NCBI RefSeq assembly: GCF_000282095.2
Contig: NZ_AKKC02000001.1
Location: 185,294-249,293 of the forward strand
Source of the DNA: Rhizobium sp. CF080
GTDB lineage: Bacteria > Pseudomonadota > Alphaproteobacteria > Rhizobiales > Rhizobiaceae
Direction of reading: 5' to 3'
Length of the DNA: 64,000 bases
This document shows, in pieces, positions 20,098-28,278 of this stretch (the first letter of the stretch is position 1; each line of letters starts with the position of its first letter). The notes below the pieces were generated by a model. That model saw nothing but the letters and a program-made list of their open reading frames with translations. It was not told the DNA's origin and did not search any database. A program made the translations under genes and the position numbers.

Positions 20098-20269
20098 CCC
20101 CCCTCTGCCCTGCCGGGCATCTCCCCCTCGGGTGGGGAGATCACAAGCGGCATGACCGCCATTTCCAAAGCGGCGCAGCGGAAAGCGGGACATCAAAGAG
20201 GAAACGAGGTGCGAGCCGCCAGCCAATCTCCCCCCTTGAGGGGGAGATGTCCGGCAGGACAGAGGGGGG
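20098..20269. repeat. RIME-like intergenic palindromic repeat, copy 1
   Basis: The ~172-base element fills the hisS-hisZ gap. Its ends are imperfect inverted repeats of about 40 bases starting CCCCCTCTGYCCTGCCGG and containing two nested hairpins, GTCC-TGCC-GGAC and ATCTCCCC-loop-GGGGAGAT. A second copy with the same ends lies at 29641-29794; the interiors differ except for a shared RTCATTTCCA/GCCATTTCCA core. It has no coding capacity and no transposase. It resembles the Rhizobium-specific intergenic mosaic elements described in Rhizobiaceae; exact family membership was not checked. Confidence 0.85.
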
Positions 20270-20275
20270 TGGAGC

Positions 20276-21796
20276 TCACGCATCGCCCGCCCTTTTCCGA
20301 TCCTCCGCCTGAGCGGCCAAAATCTCCTTCACCTTGGCGACCAGATCCGCCTCGGGAACAGTATCCTGCGCCACGCGCGCTTCGCGCCAGCTGGCATTGT
20401 CCTCGATCTCGCCGGAGAGGCGCTTGCCCTCGATCAGGTCCTTCAGCTGCACGACGCCCTGCGCCCGCTCGTCGCCGCCCTGGATGATGGCGATCGGGCA
20501 GCCGCGTCGGTCGGCATATTTCAGCTGGTTGCCGAACTTCTTCCAGTTGCCCTGGTACATTTCGGCACGGATGCCTTCGTTGCGCAGTGCCTGGGTGAAG
20601 CGCTGGTAGCGGCCCATGCTCTCGACATCGCCATCCATGACGGTGATGAGAACCGGGGCGATCACCTCGTCCTGGCCGAGCTTGCCGAGGTTCTTCAACG
20701 CCGTCATCAGGCGCGACACGCCGATCGAGAAACCCGTCGCCGGGACGGGCTGGCCCATGAAGCGCGACACGAGGCCGTCGTATCGCCCGCCGCCGCCGAC
20801 CGAGCCGAACACGACTTTTTCGCCCTTTTCGTTGGTGACGTCGAAGAGAAGTTCGGCTTCGAAGACTGGACCGGTGTAATATTCGAGGCCGCGGACGACG
20901 GAGGGGTCGATCTTGATGCGATCCGGGCCGTAACCGGCGCTAACAGCAAGCGCGCCGATCGTGTTCAGTTCATCGACGCCTTCGCCGCCCTGCGCCGTGC
21001 CGGCGACAAGTTCGCCAAGCTCGGCGGCACTTTCGGCGTAATTCTTGATGCCGACGAAGAAGAGCACCTTTTCGATTTGCTCTTCGCCCAGGCCCGCGCC
21101 CTTGGTGAAGTCGCCGGATTCATCCTTGCGGCCGGCACCAAGCAACAACCTGACGCCTTCGGGGCCGAACTTGTCGAGCTTGTCGATGGCACGCAGCACG
21201 TTCAGGCGCTGTCCACTCTTGTCCTCGCCGCCAAGCCCGATCGCCTCCATGACACCGTCCAGAACCTTGCGGTTGTTGACACGGATCACGTAGTCGCCGC
21301 GCTTGATGCCGAGCGCTTCCATCGTATCGGCCATCATCATGCACATTTCGGCATCCGCCTGGACGCCCGGCGCACCGACCGTATCGGCATCGAACTGCAT
21401 GAACTGGCGGAAACGGCCCGGGCCCGGCTTCTCGTTGCGGAAGACGTAACCGGCGCGATAGGTGCGGAAGGGAAGCTGGATCTCGTTGAAATTCTCCGCG
21501 ACATGGCGGGCGAGCGGCGCCGTCAGGTCGTAGCGCAGGCTCATCCACTGGTCGTCGTCGTCCTGAAGCGAAAAGACGCCCTCGTTCGGGCGGTCGCTGT
21601 CGGGCAGGAATTTTCCGAGCGCATCGGTATATTCGAACAGCGGCGTCTCGACCGGATCGAAACCGTAGCGTTCGTAGACCTCGCGGATTTTCGCGGTCAT
21701 CTCGTTGGTGGCATGGATATCGGAGCTTGAGCGATCGACGAAGCCGCGCGGCAGGCGGGCTTTCAGTTTCTGCGGTTTCTTCTGCTTGTCGCTCAT
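20276..21796 (-). CDS. hisS: histidyl-tRNA synthetase
   Basis: This 506-residue class II synthetase charges tRNA-His. Motif 2 is seen as [27 protein letters not shown], motif 3 as [13 protein letters not shown], and the histidine signature as [18 protein letters not shown]. The C-terminal anticodon-binding domain follows ([17 protein letters not shown]). It is the first gene of a hisS-hisZ-hisG unit, which links tRNA charging with histidine synthesis. Unlike ileS, no His-rich leader peptide was found in the 160 bases upstream. Confidence 0.97.
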   Translation of the reverse strand: MSDKQKKPQKLKARLPRGFVDRSSSDIHATNEMTAKIREVYERYGFDPVETPLFEYTDALGKFLPDSDRPNEGVFSLQDDDDQWMSLRYDLTAPLARHVAENFNEIQLPFRTYRAGYVFRNEKPGPGRFRQFMQFDADTVGAPGVQADAEMCMMMADTMEALGIKRGDYVIRVNNRKVLDGVMEAIGLGGEDKSGQRLNVLRAIDKLDKFGPEGVRLLLGAGRKDESGDFTKGAGLGEEQIEKVLFFVGIKNYAESAAELGELVAGTAQGGEGVDELNTIGALAVSAGYGPDRIKIDPSVVRGLEYYTGPVFEAELLFDVTNEKGEKVVFGSVGGGGRYDGLVSRFMGQPVPATGFSIGVSRLMTALKNLGKLGQDEVIAPVLITVMDGDVESMGRYQRFTQALRNEGIRAEMYQGNWKKFGNQLKYADRRGCPIAIIQGGDERAQGVVQLKDLIEGKRLSGEIEDNASWREARVAQDTVPEADLVAKVKEILAAQAEDRKRAGDA

Positions 21797-21956
21797 GATC
21801 GGAATTCCATTGCCAAAGGCCCCGGAGAGGCCGGATTTGTGTGCGGTTTCTTAGAGGATAGAGGCCGGAGCGGCAAGGGCGGCATCATGCCGGATACTGG
21901 AAGCTGCGGACATAAAGTGCTATACGGGCGAAGTCCCCGCTACAAAGGAACGCGCC

Positions 21957-22184
21957 GTGGGTAAGCACGCTGCCATTGAGCTCCCTGATGAGACGATCGA
22001 ACGGCTCGAAGCATTGGCTGAGCGGACCGGAAAAGATCCTTCTGTTTATGTCACCGAGGCTGTGGAGCAGCTGTTAGAAGATATGGAAGATCTGCGTTTG
22101 GCCGAAGAGGCTACGCTCAGAATCCAGCGCGGAGAATCCGAAGTGATCAGCAGCGAGGAGTTCTGGCGTGGCTTGGTCGATTGA
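21957..22184 (+). CDS. RelB-like ribbon-helix-helix antitoxin
   Basis: This 75-residue protein uses a GTG start at 21957, after AAAGGA. The N-terminus AIELPDETIERLEALAERTG is a ribbon-helix-helix DNA-binding domain, and the C-terminal tail EATLRIQRGESEVISSEEFW is the helix that usually wraps a RelE toxin. The last 17 bases overlap the toxin gene. It is divergent from hisS and shares a 160-base intergenic region with it. Confidence 0.85.
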   Translation: MGKHAAIELPDETIERLEALAERTGKDPSVYVTEAVEQLLEDMEDLRLAEEATLRIQRGESEVISSEEFWRGLVD

Positions 22185-22437
22185 ATTCGACAAGCTGGTC
22201 CGAAAACAAGTCGAAAAGCTCGATCCTCAAGTCCAAAAACGTATCCATTCCTTTCTTTATAACCATCTGGCAAAGCTCGATAGTCCGCGCCGGGCAGGCG
22301 AAGCCTTACACGGATCCGAACTGGGCAAGTTCTGGCGCTACAAGGTTGGCGATTACCGCGTCATCTGCGACATTCAGGACCACAAGCTTGTCGTGCTGGT
22401 GATCGAAATCGGCCACCGCCGAGAGGTCTATCGCTAA
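22168..22437 (+). CDS. RelE/ParE-family toxin
   Basis: The 89-residue RelE fold starts at a GTG inside the antitoxin gene. Typical segments are WSIEFDKLVRKQVEKLDPQV, LDSPRRAGEALHGSELGKFW, the core RYKVGDYRVICDIQDHKLVV and the end LVIEIGHRREVYR. RelE toxins cleave mRNA in the ribosomal A site. The conserved basic residues (Arg and Lys in RYKVGDYRV and HRREVY) are present, so the toxin looks intact. Confidence 0.9.
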   Translation: MAWSIEFDKLVRKQVEKLDPQVQKRIHSFLYNHLAKLDSPRRAGEALHGSELGKFWRYKVGDYRVICDIQDHKLVVLVIEIGHRREVYR

Positions 22438-22440
22438 TTC

Positions 22441-23193
22441 ATGCTCATCGAAGCTCTCCAATATGCCGCGACCTCGCTGGTCACGCCGATGAAATTCCGC
22501 CCCTTCGTCCGCTCGTCCGTCAGCCTCTGGTCTCGCGCCGGGCGATGCGCGCGCGATTGGGCAGCGCACGAGGAGAATTGCAAGGCGTTCATCCGGGAAG
22601 CCACAGCCGACATGAAGCAGCGGCGGACCTGCGTCGTGCTCGGCTCGGGCCTGCTGCGGGACGTGCCGATCGATGATCTCTCGGCAAAATTCGATACGGT
22701 GGTGCTGGTCGACCTCGTGCATCTGGCGAGCGTGCGGATGCGGCTGAAGGCGAAACGGTTCCGGAATGTCCGGCTGATTTCGCGCGACCTCTCCGGCTTC
22801 GACGATGCGGTCGCAGCCAAAAATCCGGAGCCGCTGTCGTTCCTGCGGCAGGTGCCGTATCTCGATCTCGTCGTCTCGGCCAATATCCTGTCGCAGATCG
22901 GGGTCGGATCGAAGCGCCGGCTGGAAGCCGAAAATAATCCCGCGCGTGGCGAGATTTTGGAGCGGCTGGTCCGGGCGCATCTCGACGGCCTTGCAGCGCT
23001 GCCCTGCAAAACGGCCCTGATCACTGACACCGCCTATCGCGTCACGGATCGTGGCGGGCAGGTGCTTGAGGAAGCCGACCTGCTCTGCGGCGTGCCGGTG
23101 CCAGCGGCGAAACGGGCGTGGACCTGGCCGGTCGCGCCTTATGGCGAACTCAACAAGGAATATCAGGCGGTGCATGATGTCATCGCCTTGTGA
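22441..23193 (+). CDS. conserved hypothetical protein, possible Rossmann fold
   Basis: This 250-residue protein starts 3 bases after the toxin stop. I recognise no family. The segment RRTCVVLGSGLLRDVPIDDL followed by FDTVVLVDLVHLASVRMRL resembles the first strands of a Rossmann-like, methyltransferase-type fold, with a Gly-x-Gly-x-L loop and an acidic strand end (VLVD). Near residue 140, PYLDLVVSANILSQIG would fit the middle strand. A SAM-dependent activity is only a structural guess. Base composition resembles the core genes, so it is probably not part of the toxin-antitoxin unit. Confidence 0.75.
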   Translation: MLIEALQYAATSLVTPMKFRPFVRSSVSLWSRAGRCARDWAAHEENCKAFIREATADMKQRRTCVVLGSGLLRDVPIDDLSAKFDTVVLVDLVHLASVRMRLKAKRFRNVRLISRDLSGFDDAVAAKNPEPLSFLRQVPYLDLVVSANILSQIGVGSKRRLEAENNPARGEILERLVRAHLDGLAALPCKTALITDTAYRVTDRGGQVLEEADLLCGVPVPAAKRAWTWPVAPYGELNKEYQAVHDVIAL

Positions 23194-23239
23194 TGTTCAA
23201 GCGGTTGATTTCCGGGGAGACGATCGTAGATTCAAGGCC

Positions 23240-23614
23240 ATGTCACGCCTTGCCGCCATCATGATGTTCTTCGCCTGGCTCCTTTACGGGGCCATGCCGG
23301 CCGTTGGCATGCCTTATGTGCAGGTGCCGGTCGAACATAACGCGCAGGTCATGCAGGATCGCCCCCAGCATCACGACCATGGCAAGATGACGGAAACGGC
23401 GAAGGCCTCGCATTCCCATGGGTCATCGCAGCAGCCCTGCCCGCATGGCGGCAAGACCTGTGTCACGCCCTTCTGCGCCGCTTGCCTGACGCTGCTGCCG
23501 GAACTGGCGATCGGCGAAAACGGCCGGTCTGCCTATGCCTATCCCTCGCCGGCCATTGAGCAGGCGCTGGTCTCTCCAGCAACCGCGCCGCTGACGCCCC
23601 CTCCCCGCGTCTGA
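23240..23614 (+). CDS. exported His/Cys-containing protein, possible metal binder
   Basis: Starting at the ATG at 23240 the protein has 124 residues: an N-terminal hydrophobic segment with small residues (MMFFAWLLYGAMPAVG) that could be a signal peptide or anchor, a His-rich stretch (DRPQHHDHGKM and SHSHGSS), then CPHGGKTCVTPFCAAC with four Cys, and a Pro/Ala-rich tail. The His and Cys clusters suggest binding of copper or another transition metal. It directly precedes the DUF305 gene (56-base gap), which also binds metal in known relatives. Function is inferred, not recognised. Confidence 0.65.
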   Translation: MSRLAAIMMFFAWLLYGAMPAVGMPYVQVPVEHNAQVMQDRPQHHDHGKMTETAKASHSHGSSQQPCPHGGKTCVTPFCAACLTLLPELAIGENGRSAYAYPSPAIEQALVSPATAPLTPPPRV

Positions 23615-23670
23615 CGGAATTCAAATCTACGTCATCATTAAATTCTGTCGGACACGGAAAAGGAAACCCT

Positions 23671-24042
23671 ATGTCTGCGAAATTCGTTCTCATGACCGCC
23701 GCCCTCTCCGCTCTCCTCGCCGGCCCGCTCGCGGCGCAGGAGATGAAGGGCATGGACCACTCCAAGATGGGCATGCCGACGGGCGGCAGCCCCTCCACCA
23801 AGGCATTTGAAGATGCAAACGCCAAAATGCACAAGGATATGGCGATCCAGTATTCGGGCGATGCGGATGTGGACTTCGTCCGCAGCATGATCCCGCATCA
23901 CCAGGGCGCAATCGACATGGCCAAGGTCGAGCTTGCGCATGGTAAGGATCCGGAAATCCGCAAGCTGGCGCAAGCCGTCATCAAGGCGCAGGAGGCGGAA
24001 ATCGCCGACATGCAGGCCTGGTTGAAGGCGCACGGCAAGTAA
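23671..24042 (+). CDS. DUF305 (CopM-like) exported metal-binding protein
   Basis: The 123-residue protein has a cleavable signal peptide (FVLMTAALSALLAGPLAAQ) and a four-helix DUF305 domain with the hallmark MIPHHQGAIDMAKVEL. Met- and His-rich sequence (MKGMDHSKMGMP) lies at the mature N-terminus. DUF305/CopM proteins bind Cu or Ag in the periplasm and contribute to copper tolerance. An intrinsic terminator follows. Together with the preceding His/Cys protein it probably forms a small periplasmic copper-handling unit. Confidence 0.87.
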   Translation: MSAKFVLMTAALSALLAGPLAAQEMKGMDHSKMGMPTGGSPSTKAFEDANAKMHKDMAIQYSGDADVDFVRSMIPHHQGAIDMAKVELAHGKDPEIRKLAQAVIKAQEAEIADMQAWLKAHGK

Positions 24043-24062
24043 AAAGTCTCCGTGATCGATAT

Positions 24063-24103
24063 GGCGCTGGGCAGGCTTTCATCTTGCCCGGCGCCGTCTT
24101 TTT
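24063..24103 (+). terminator. terminator after DUF305 gene
   Basis: GGCGCTGGGCA (24063-24073) pairs with TGCCCGGCGCC (24085-24095) through 10 Watson-Crick pairs and one G-T wobble; a T-rich stretch (TCTTTTT) follows. Confidence 0.85.
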
Positions 24104-24131
24104 CGCCATATGAGCGAATGGAGGCAGATCC

Positions 24132-24836
24132 ATGCGCCCGATTACCGCCATCGGCTTCGATGCCGACGATACGCTCTGGCAGAACGAACAATATTACCGG
24201 CTGACGGAGGAACACTTCGCCACGCTGCTCGGCGAGTTCGCCGAAGGCGCTCACATCTCCGAGCGGCTGCTCGAAGCGGAAAAACGCAATCTTTCCCATT
24301 ACGGTTTCGGCATCAAGGGTTTCACCCTGTCGATGATCGAGACGGCAATCGAAATCACCGGCGGCAAGGTGCCGACGAGAACGATCAGCGAGATACTCGA
24401 TATCGGCCGCGACCTGCTGCGCCATCCGGTCGAAACCCTGCCGCATGTGGAAGAAACGCTCGAGGCGCTGAATGGCGAATATCTGTTGGTGCTGATCACC
24501 AAGGGCGACCTGTTCGACCAGGAGCGGAAGCTGGCGCAATCGGGTCTCGGCGATTTTTTCGATGCGGTGGAGATCGTCAGCGACAAGAACGCCACCACCT
24601 ATCGCCGTATCTTCTCCAAGGTTGCCGACGGGCCGGAGCGGGCGATGATGGTCGGCAATTCGCTGAAATCCGATATCGTGCCGGCGATCGCGGCCGGAAG
24701 CTACGGCGTGTTCGTGCCGCATGCTCTGACCTGGGTGCTGGAACAGGTGGACGTGCCGACCGCAGCACCACGCTTCCGCCAGATCGGCCATCTCGGCGAA
24801 CTCACTTCGGTGATCTCGAAGATCACGGGCGTTTGA
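24132..24836 (+). CDS. HAD family hydrolase
   Basis: The 234-residue protein carries HAD motif I IGFDADDTLWQNE (nucleophile Asp, acid/base Asp two residues on), motif II VLITKGD, a Lys motif around VSDKNATTY, and motif IV MMVGNSLKSDIVPA. It belongs with the YjjG/phosphoglycolate phosphatase-like subgroup; the substrate is unknown. It begins AUG-CGC after AGGCAG. The last 14 bases overlap the 3' end of the convergent tag gene. Confidence 0.85.
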   Translation: MRPITAIGFDADDTLWQNEQYYRLTEEHFATLLGEFAEGAHISERLLEAEKRNLSHYGFGIKGFTLSMIETAIEITGGKVPTRTISEILDIGRDLLRHPVETLPHVEETLEALNGEYLLVLITKGDLFDQERKLAQSGLGDFFDAVEIVSDKNATTYRRIFSKVADGPERAMMVGNSLKSDIVPAIAAGSYGVFVPHALTWVLEQVDVPTAAPRFRQIGHLGELTSVISKITGV

Positions 24837-25452
24837 ATTTCAGCCTCAGTGCGTCGACCTCGCGCTGGCAGAAACAGCCGTCGAGATGGTCGTTGACCAT
24901 GCCCATGGCCTGCATGAAGGCGTAGACGGTGGTCGGACCGACGAATGTCCAGCCGCGCTTCTTCAAGGCTTTCGACAGCTGCACCGATACCGGCGTGGTG
25001 GGGTTGGCCCTGAGCGTGGTGAGGTCCATCACGGCCGGACGCAGATGCGTGGCCGGTTCGAAGCTCCAGAAGAATTTGGCGAGCGAACCGAACTCGCCCT
25101 TGAGTTCGATGGCGCGCGCGGCATTGTTGATGGTCGAGACGATCTTGCCGCGATGGCGGATGATGCCCGCATCGCCGAGGCAGCGGGCGATATCCGCCTC
25201 GCCGAACCGCGCGACCTCAACGAAATCGAAACCGGCAAAGGCGGCACGGAAATTTTCGCGTTTCCTGAGGATCGTCAGCCAGGACAGGCCGGACTGGAAA
25301 CCTTCGAGGCAGATCTTCTCGAACAGGCGGATGTCGTCCGTCACCGGCCGGCCCCATTCCTCGTCGTGATAGTGCCGGTAGTCTTCGAGACCGCCATGCC
25401 AGGAGCAACGCCCCTTGCCATCCTCGCCGATGATGATTCCTGCCTTTTCCAT
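24823..25452 (-). CDS. tag: DNA-3-methyladenine glycosylase I
   Basis: I place the start at the ATG at 25452, after GGAGCAGGA, giving 209 residues. Tag landmarks are CSWHG (zinc Cys16), YHDEEWGRP, the helix-hairpin-helix region FQSGLSWLTILRKRENFR, FVGPTTVYAFMQAMGMVNDH and the C-terminal zinc ligands in HLDGCFC. It removes 3-methyladenine from alkylated DNA. It is convergent with the HAD gene with a 14-base overlap. Confidence 0.95.
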   Translation of the reverse strand: MEKAGIIIGEDGKGRCSWHGGLEDYRHYHDEEWGRPVTDDIRLFEKICLEGFQSGLSWLTILRKRENFRAAFAGFDFVEVARFGEADIARCLGDAGIIRHRGKIVSTINNAARAIELKGEFGSLAKFFWSFEPATHLRPAVMDLTTLRANPTTPVSVQLSKALKKRGWTFVGPTTVYAFMQAMGMVNDHLDGCFCQREVDALRLKFKRP

Positions 25453-25693
25453 TCCTGCTCCCAGACCCAAACCATTTGGTTAACAGCTTTTCCGCCGGCT
25501 TTAACATCGGTCAACCATGTTTCAAAACCGGGCGGTAACCCTGCCAAAGGGTTTATAGGCCCGCCGGCTTTCAATGTTCCACCCGTTTACCATTCGCTTT
25601 CACCTCGTGGTCACCATGTTCGTCAACACCGACGCCAGTTATCAAGTGCTTGAAGGGCGTCCGGTCGGTGATTTGTAACGAGTGGATCCGATC

Positions 25694-26461
25694 ATGAAGA
25701 AAACCCTTTTCCTGGCCTTCGGCCTTGCGACTGCCCTGTCGAACCTTGCCCTTTCCGGTGCCGCCCTTGCCCAGGACCGATATCGTGAACGCCCGCCCGT
25801 CGTCGTCAGCCCCGATCTTGCCGCCCCATGGGTGATGCAGCTCGCCGGGCCGAACGGTCGCCCGGTCGTCTATCCGCGTCAGGCCGCCCAGCCGCGCACC
25901 ATCTATCAGCAGCGCGAGCAGCAGCCGGTGGTTCGCCGCGGCATCTTCGACCGCTCCCCGGCACAGCAGGTCGCGATGCGCCCACAGCCGCTCCGCAGCC
26001 AGATCGAACCGCAGTTCCTGCCGCAGACGGTCGCTTACGACACCAAGGAGAAGGCCGGCACGATCGTCATCGACACCAACAACCGCTTCCTCTATCTGGT
26101 CACGGGCAACGGCCAGGCCCGTCGCTATGGCGTCGGCGTCGGCAAGCCGGGCTTCGAATGGGCCGGCGAGCACCGGGTGACCCGCAAGGCCGAGTGGCCG
26201 GACTGGACGCCGCCTTCGGAAATGATCCAGCGCGAAGCCGCCAAGGGCCACTACCTGCCGGCTCGCATGGACGGCGGACCGGAAAACCCGCTCGGCGCCC
26301 GCGCCATGTATCTCGGCTCGACGCTCTATCGCATCCACGGCACCAACGCTCCCTGGTCGATCGGCAGCGCCGTCTCGTCCGGCTGCATCCGCATGCGCAA
26401 CGAAGATGTGACGGATCTCTACGAACGGGTGAACATCGGGACCAAAGTCATCGTCATGTAA
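25694..26461 (+). CDS. L,D-transpeptidase (YkuD), first of a tandem pair
   Basis: From the ATG at 25694 the protein has 255 residues: a signal peptide ([23 protein letters not shown]), a ~75-residue Gln/Arg/Pro-rich linker, and a YkuD domain with AGTIVIDTNNRFLYLV, the catalytic His in RIHGTNAPWSIG and nucleophile Cys231 in SSGCIRMRNEDV. Such enzymes make 3-3 cross-links in peptidoglycan, or attach proteins to it, which is prominent in Rhizobiales. A GTG 12 bases upstream is an alternative start. The next gene is a close paralogue. Confidence 0.92.
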   Translation: MKKTLFLAFGLATALSNLALSGAALAQDRYRERPPVVVSPDLAAPWVMQLAGPNGRPVVYPRQAAQPRTIYQQREQQPVVRRGIFDRSPAQQVAMRPQPLRSQIEPQFLPQTVAYDTKEKAGTIVIDTNNRFLYLVTGNGQARRYGVGVGKPGFEWAGEHRVTRKAEWPDWTPPSEMIQREAAKGHYLPARMDGGPENPLGARAMYLGSTLYRIHGTNAPWSIGSAVSSGCIRMRNEDVTDLYERVNIGTKVIVM

Positions 26462-26482
26462 TACCCGCCCGTCCCCAAGGTG

Positions 26483-26514
26483 AGGCGGCGGAGACACAGT
26501 CCCGCCGCCTTTTT
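26483..26514 (+). terminator. terminator between the two L,D-transpeptidase genes
   Basis: AGGCGGCGG (26483-26491) pairs perfectly with CCGCCGCCT (26502-26510), followed by TTTT. The two paralogues are therefore probably separate transcription units. Confidence 0.88.
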
Positions 26515-26608
26515 ACCATCACATCTTCTTTATTAGACCTACTCCCGCTTGTTTTGACGCCCGAGTCGGTTAGCCTCCGCCGTTCAACAAATCGGAGAGG
26601 ACCTTGGG

Positions 26609-27316
26609 ATGAAATTTGGGGGAATGAGGACAGGCAAGACCCTCGCGATGGCCATGGGGATGGCTGGTGCGATCTTCTTCACCGCCGGACATGCCAGCGC
26701 ATTCGGCCCGGCAGCACCGTTTATGGAACGCCCGGCGAGCGACGTGACGCTGGTCGCGATGCCGCGGGAAGTGCCGGAAGAATTCAAGCGTCGCATGGTG
26801 CGCTTCTCGTCGACCGAAAAGCCTGGCACGATCATCGTCGATACCAACAACAAGTTTCTCTATTATATCGAGGGCCCCAACCGGGCGACCCGCTACGGCA
26901 TCGGCGTCGGGCGCGAAGGGTTCGGCTGGTCCGGCGTCGTCAATGTCGGCCGCAAGGCGGAGTGGCCTTCATGGACGCCGCCGGCTGAAATGCGTGTCCG
27001 CGAACGGCGGGCCGGTCGCATCCTGCCGGCCGTGCAGGAAGGCGGCATCGACAACCCGCTCGGTGCCCGTGCCATGTATCTCTACAAGGGCGGCCGCGAC
27101 ACGATCTTCCGCATCCACGGCACCAACCAGCCCTGGACGATCGGTCTCAACATGTCGTCCGGTTGCATCCGCATGATGAACAAGGACGTCGAGCACCTTT
27201 ATTCGCGCGCCGACATCGGCACCAAGGTGATCGTCATCGGCCCCGGCAACCGGCAGGGGAAAGTCGATTTCGAAGATCGCGGAATCGATATTTTCGGCAC
27301 GATTTTCGGCGGCTGA
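26609..27316 (+). CDS. L,D-transpeptidase (YkuD), second of a tandem pair
   Basis: The 235-residue paralogue of the preceding gene has a signal peptide (MAMGMAGAIFFTAGHASA), no long Gln/Pro linker, and the same YkuD core: GTIIVDTNNKFLYYIEGPN, WPSWTPPAEM, RIHGTNQPWTIG and Cys186 in SSGCIRMMNKDV. A ~22-residue tail (GNRQGKVDFEDRGIDIFG) is absent from the first copy. The two cores look well above half identical by eye, which indicates local duplication. It should act in the periplasm on peptidoglycan. Confidence 0.92.
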   Translation: MKFGGMRTGKTLAMAMGMAGAIFFTAGHASAFGPAAPFMERPASDVTLVAMPREVPEEFKRRMVRFSSTEKPGTIIVDTNNKFLYYIEGPNRATRYGIGVGREGFGWSGVVNVGRKAEWPSWTPPAEMRVRERRAGRILPAVQEGGIDNPLGARAMYLYKGGRDTIFRIHGTNQPWTIGLNMSSGCIRMMNKDVEHLYSRADIGTKVIVIGPGNRQGKVDFEDRGIDIFGTIFGG

Positions 27317-27336
27317 GGCGGCTACCTAGAGGTCCG

Positions 27337-27362
27337 AAAGAGCGGCAAAAGCCGCTCTTTTT
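27337..27362 (+). terminator. terminator after second L,D-transpeptidase
   Basis: AAAGAGCGGC (27337-27346), an AAAA loop and GCCGCTCTTT (27351-27360) with further T residues form a perfect intrinsic terminator. Confidence 0.93.
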
Positions 27363-27499
27363 CATGGGTTTAGATTTCGTTAACCATAACTGGCTTAGCT
27401 TCGTCGGCGACTGGTGCAAAAAAAGCACAGACCGGCGAGGCATCCGCCGCTAAATATTGAGTCACCAAAAAGCCAACGTTCCTCCCTGCAGGCTGATTC

Positions 27500-28219
27500 A
27501 TGCGCAAAATCCTTTCCTTCGCCTTCGCATCTACGCTTCTCACAGCTGGTCTTGCTTATATTGCTCCGGCTCAGGCAGCCGACCTGACCCCCGCTGCTCC
27601 CGCCTATGTGGCTCCGGCCAGCACCGGTGGTTTTGAAATCTCCGGTTACGGCGGCTACCAATTCGCACCGCATTCCGACGTCGATGTCTCGGACGGTCCT
27701 GACTTCGCAGCCGGCTGGGATACCAAGCCCTTCGCGATGCCTCCCTACTGGGGTATCCGCGGCACCTACTGGTTCGATGGCGGTGCCCTGACGAACTGGG
27801 GTGTCTCGCTCGATTACACCCATGCCAAGGTCTATGCAGACGACGAAACCATGGCTAAGGCGGGCGGCTGGAGCGTCTTCGAATTCACCGACGGCCTGAA
27901 CCTGCTGACGCTGAACGCGCTCTACAAGTTCCCGATCGAAGGCAGCAAGTGGACGCCTTATGTCGGCGCCGGTGTCGGTATCAACGTGCCGCATGTCGAG
28001 GTGACCCGCGCTTCCGGCCGCACCTTCGAATATCAGTTCGGCGGCGCGACGATCCAGGCCCAGGCCGGCGTGAAGTACCAGCTCACCGAAAAGTGGTCGA
28101 TGTTTGCCGAATACAAGGGCAACTACTCGTTCGTGGATGTGGATATCGACAGCGGCGCTTCGCTGAAGACCAACATCCTGACGCATGCCATCAACCTCGG
28201 CGTCTCCTACAAGTTCTGA
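27500..28219 (+). CDS. outer-membrane beta-barrel protein, resembles LpxQ-type lipid A oxidase
   Basis: The 239-residue protein has a signal peptide ending around AQA-A and alternating hydrophobic strands through to a C-terminal Phe (SYKF), the outer-membrane barrel signature. FEISGYGGYQFAPHSDVDV, PYWGIRGTYWFDGG, NWGVSLDYTHAKVYADDE and PYVGAGVGINVPHVEV recall rhizobial proteins annotated as lipid A oxidase (LpxQ), which convert the proximal glucosamine of lipid A to aminogluconate. The barrel call is firm; the LpxQ assignment is from memory and moderate. It is monocistronic with its own terminator. Confidence 0.8.
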   Translation: MRKILSFAFASTLLTAGLAYIAPAQAADLTPAAPAYVAPASTGGFEISGYGGYQFAPHSDVDVSDGPDFAAGWDTKPFAMPPYWGIRGTYWFDGGALTNWGVSLDYTHAKVYADDETMAKAGGWSVFEFTDGLNLLTLNALYKFPIEGSKWTPYVGAGVGINVPHVEVTRASGRTFEYQFGGATIQAQAGVKYQLTEKWSMFAEYKGNYSFVDVDIDSGASLKTNILTHAINLGVSYKF

Positions 28220-28237
28220 GGGCCAGAACCTTCGACG

Positions 28238-28266
28238 AAAAAGCCGGCGATTTCGCCGGCTTTTTT
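28238..28266. terminator. bidirectional terminator between barrel protein and glcF
   Basis: AAAAAGCCGGCGA, a TT loop and TCGCCGGCTTTTTT form a perfect 8-pair GC stem flanked by an A run on one side and a T run on the other, so it can end both the barrel-protein transcript (+) and the glc operon (-). Confidence 0.92.
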
Positions 28267-28278
28267 GTTGGACCGAAT

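Noticed and set aside
21797..21956. His-rich leader peptide for hisS
   Set aside because: No short ORF with clustered His codons or terminator-like hairpin was found in the hisS leader region.
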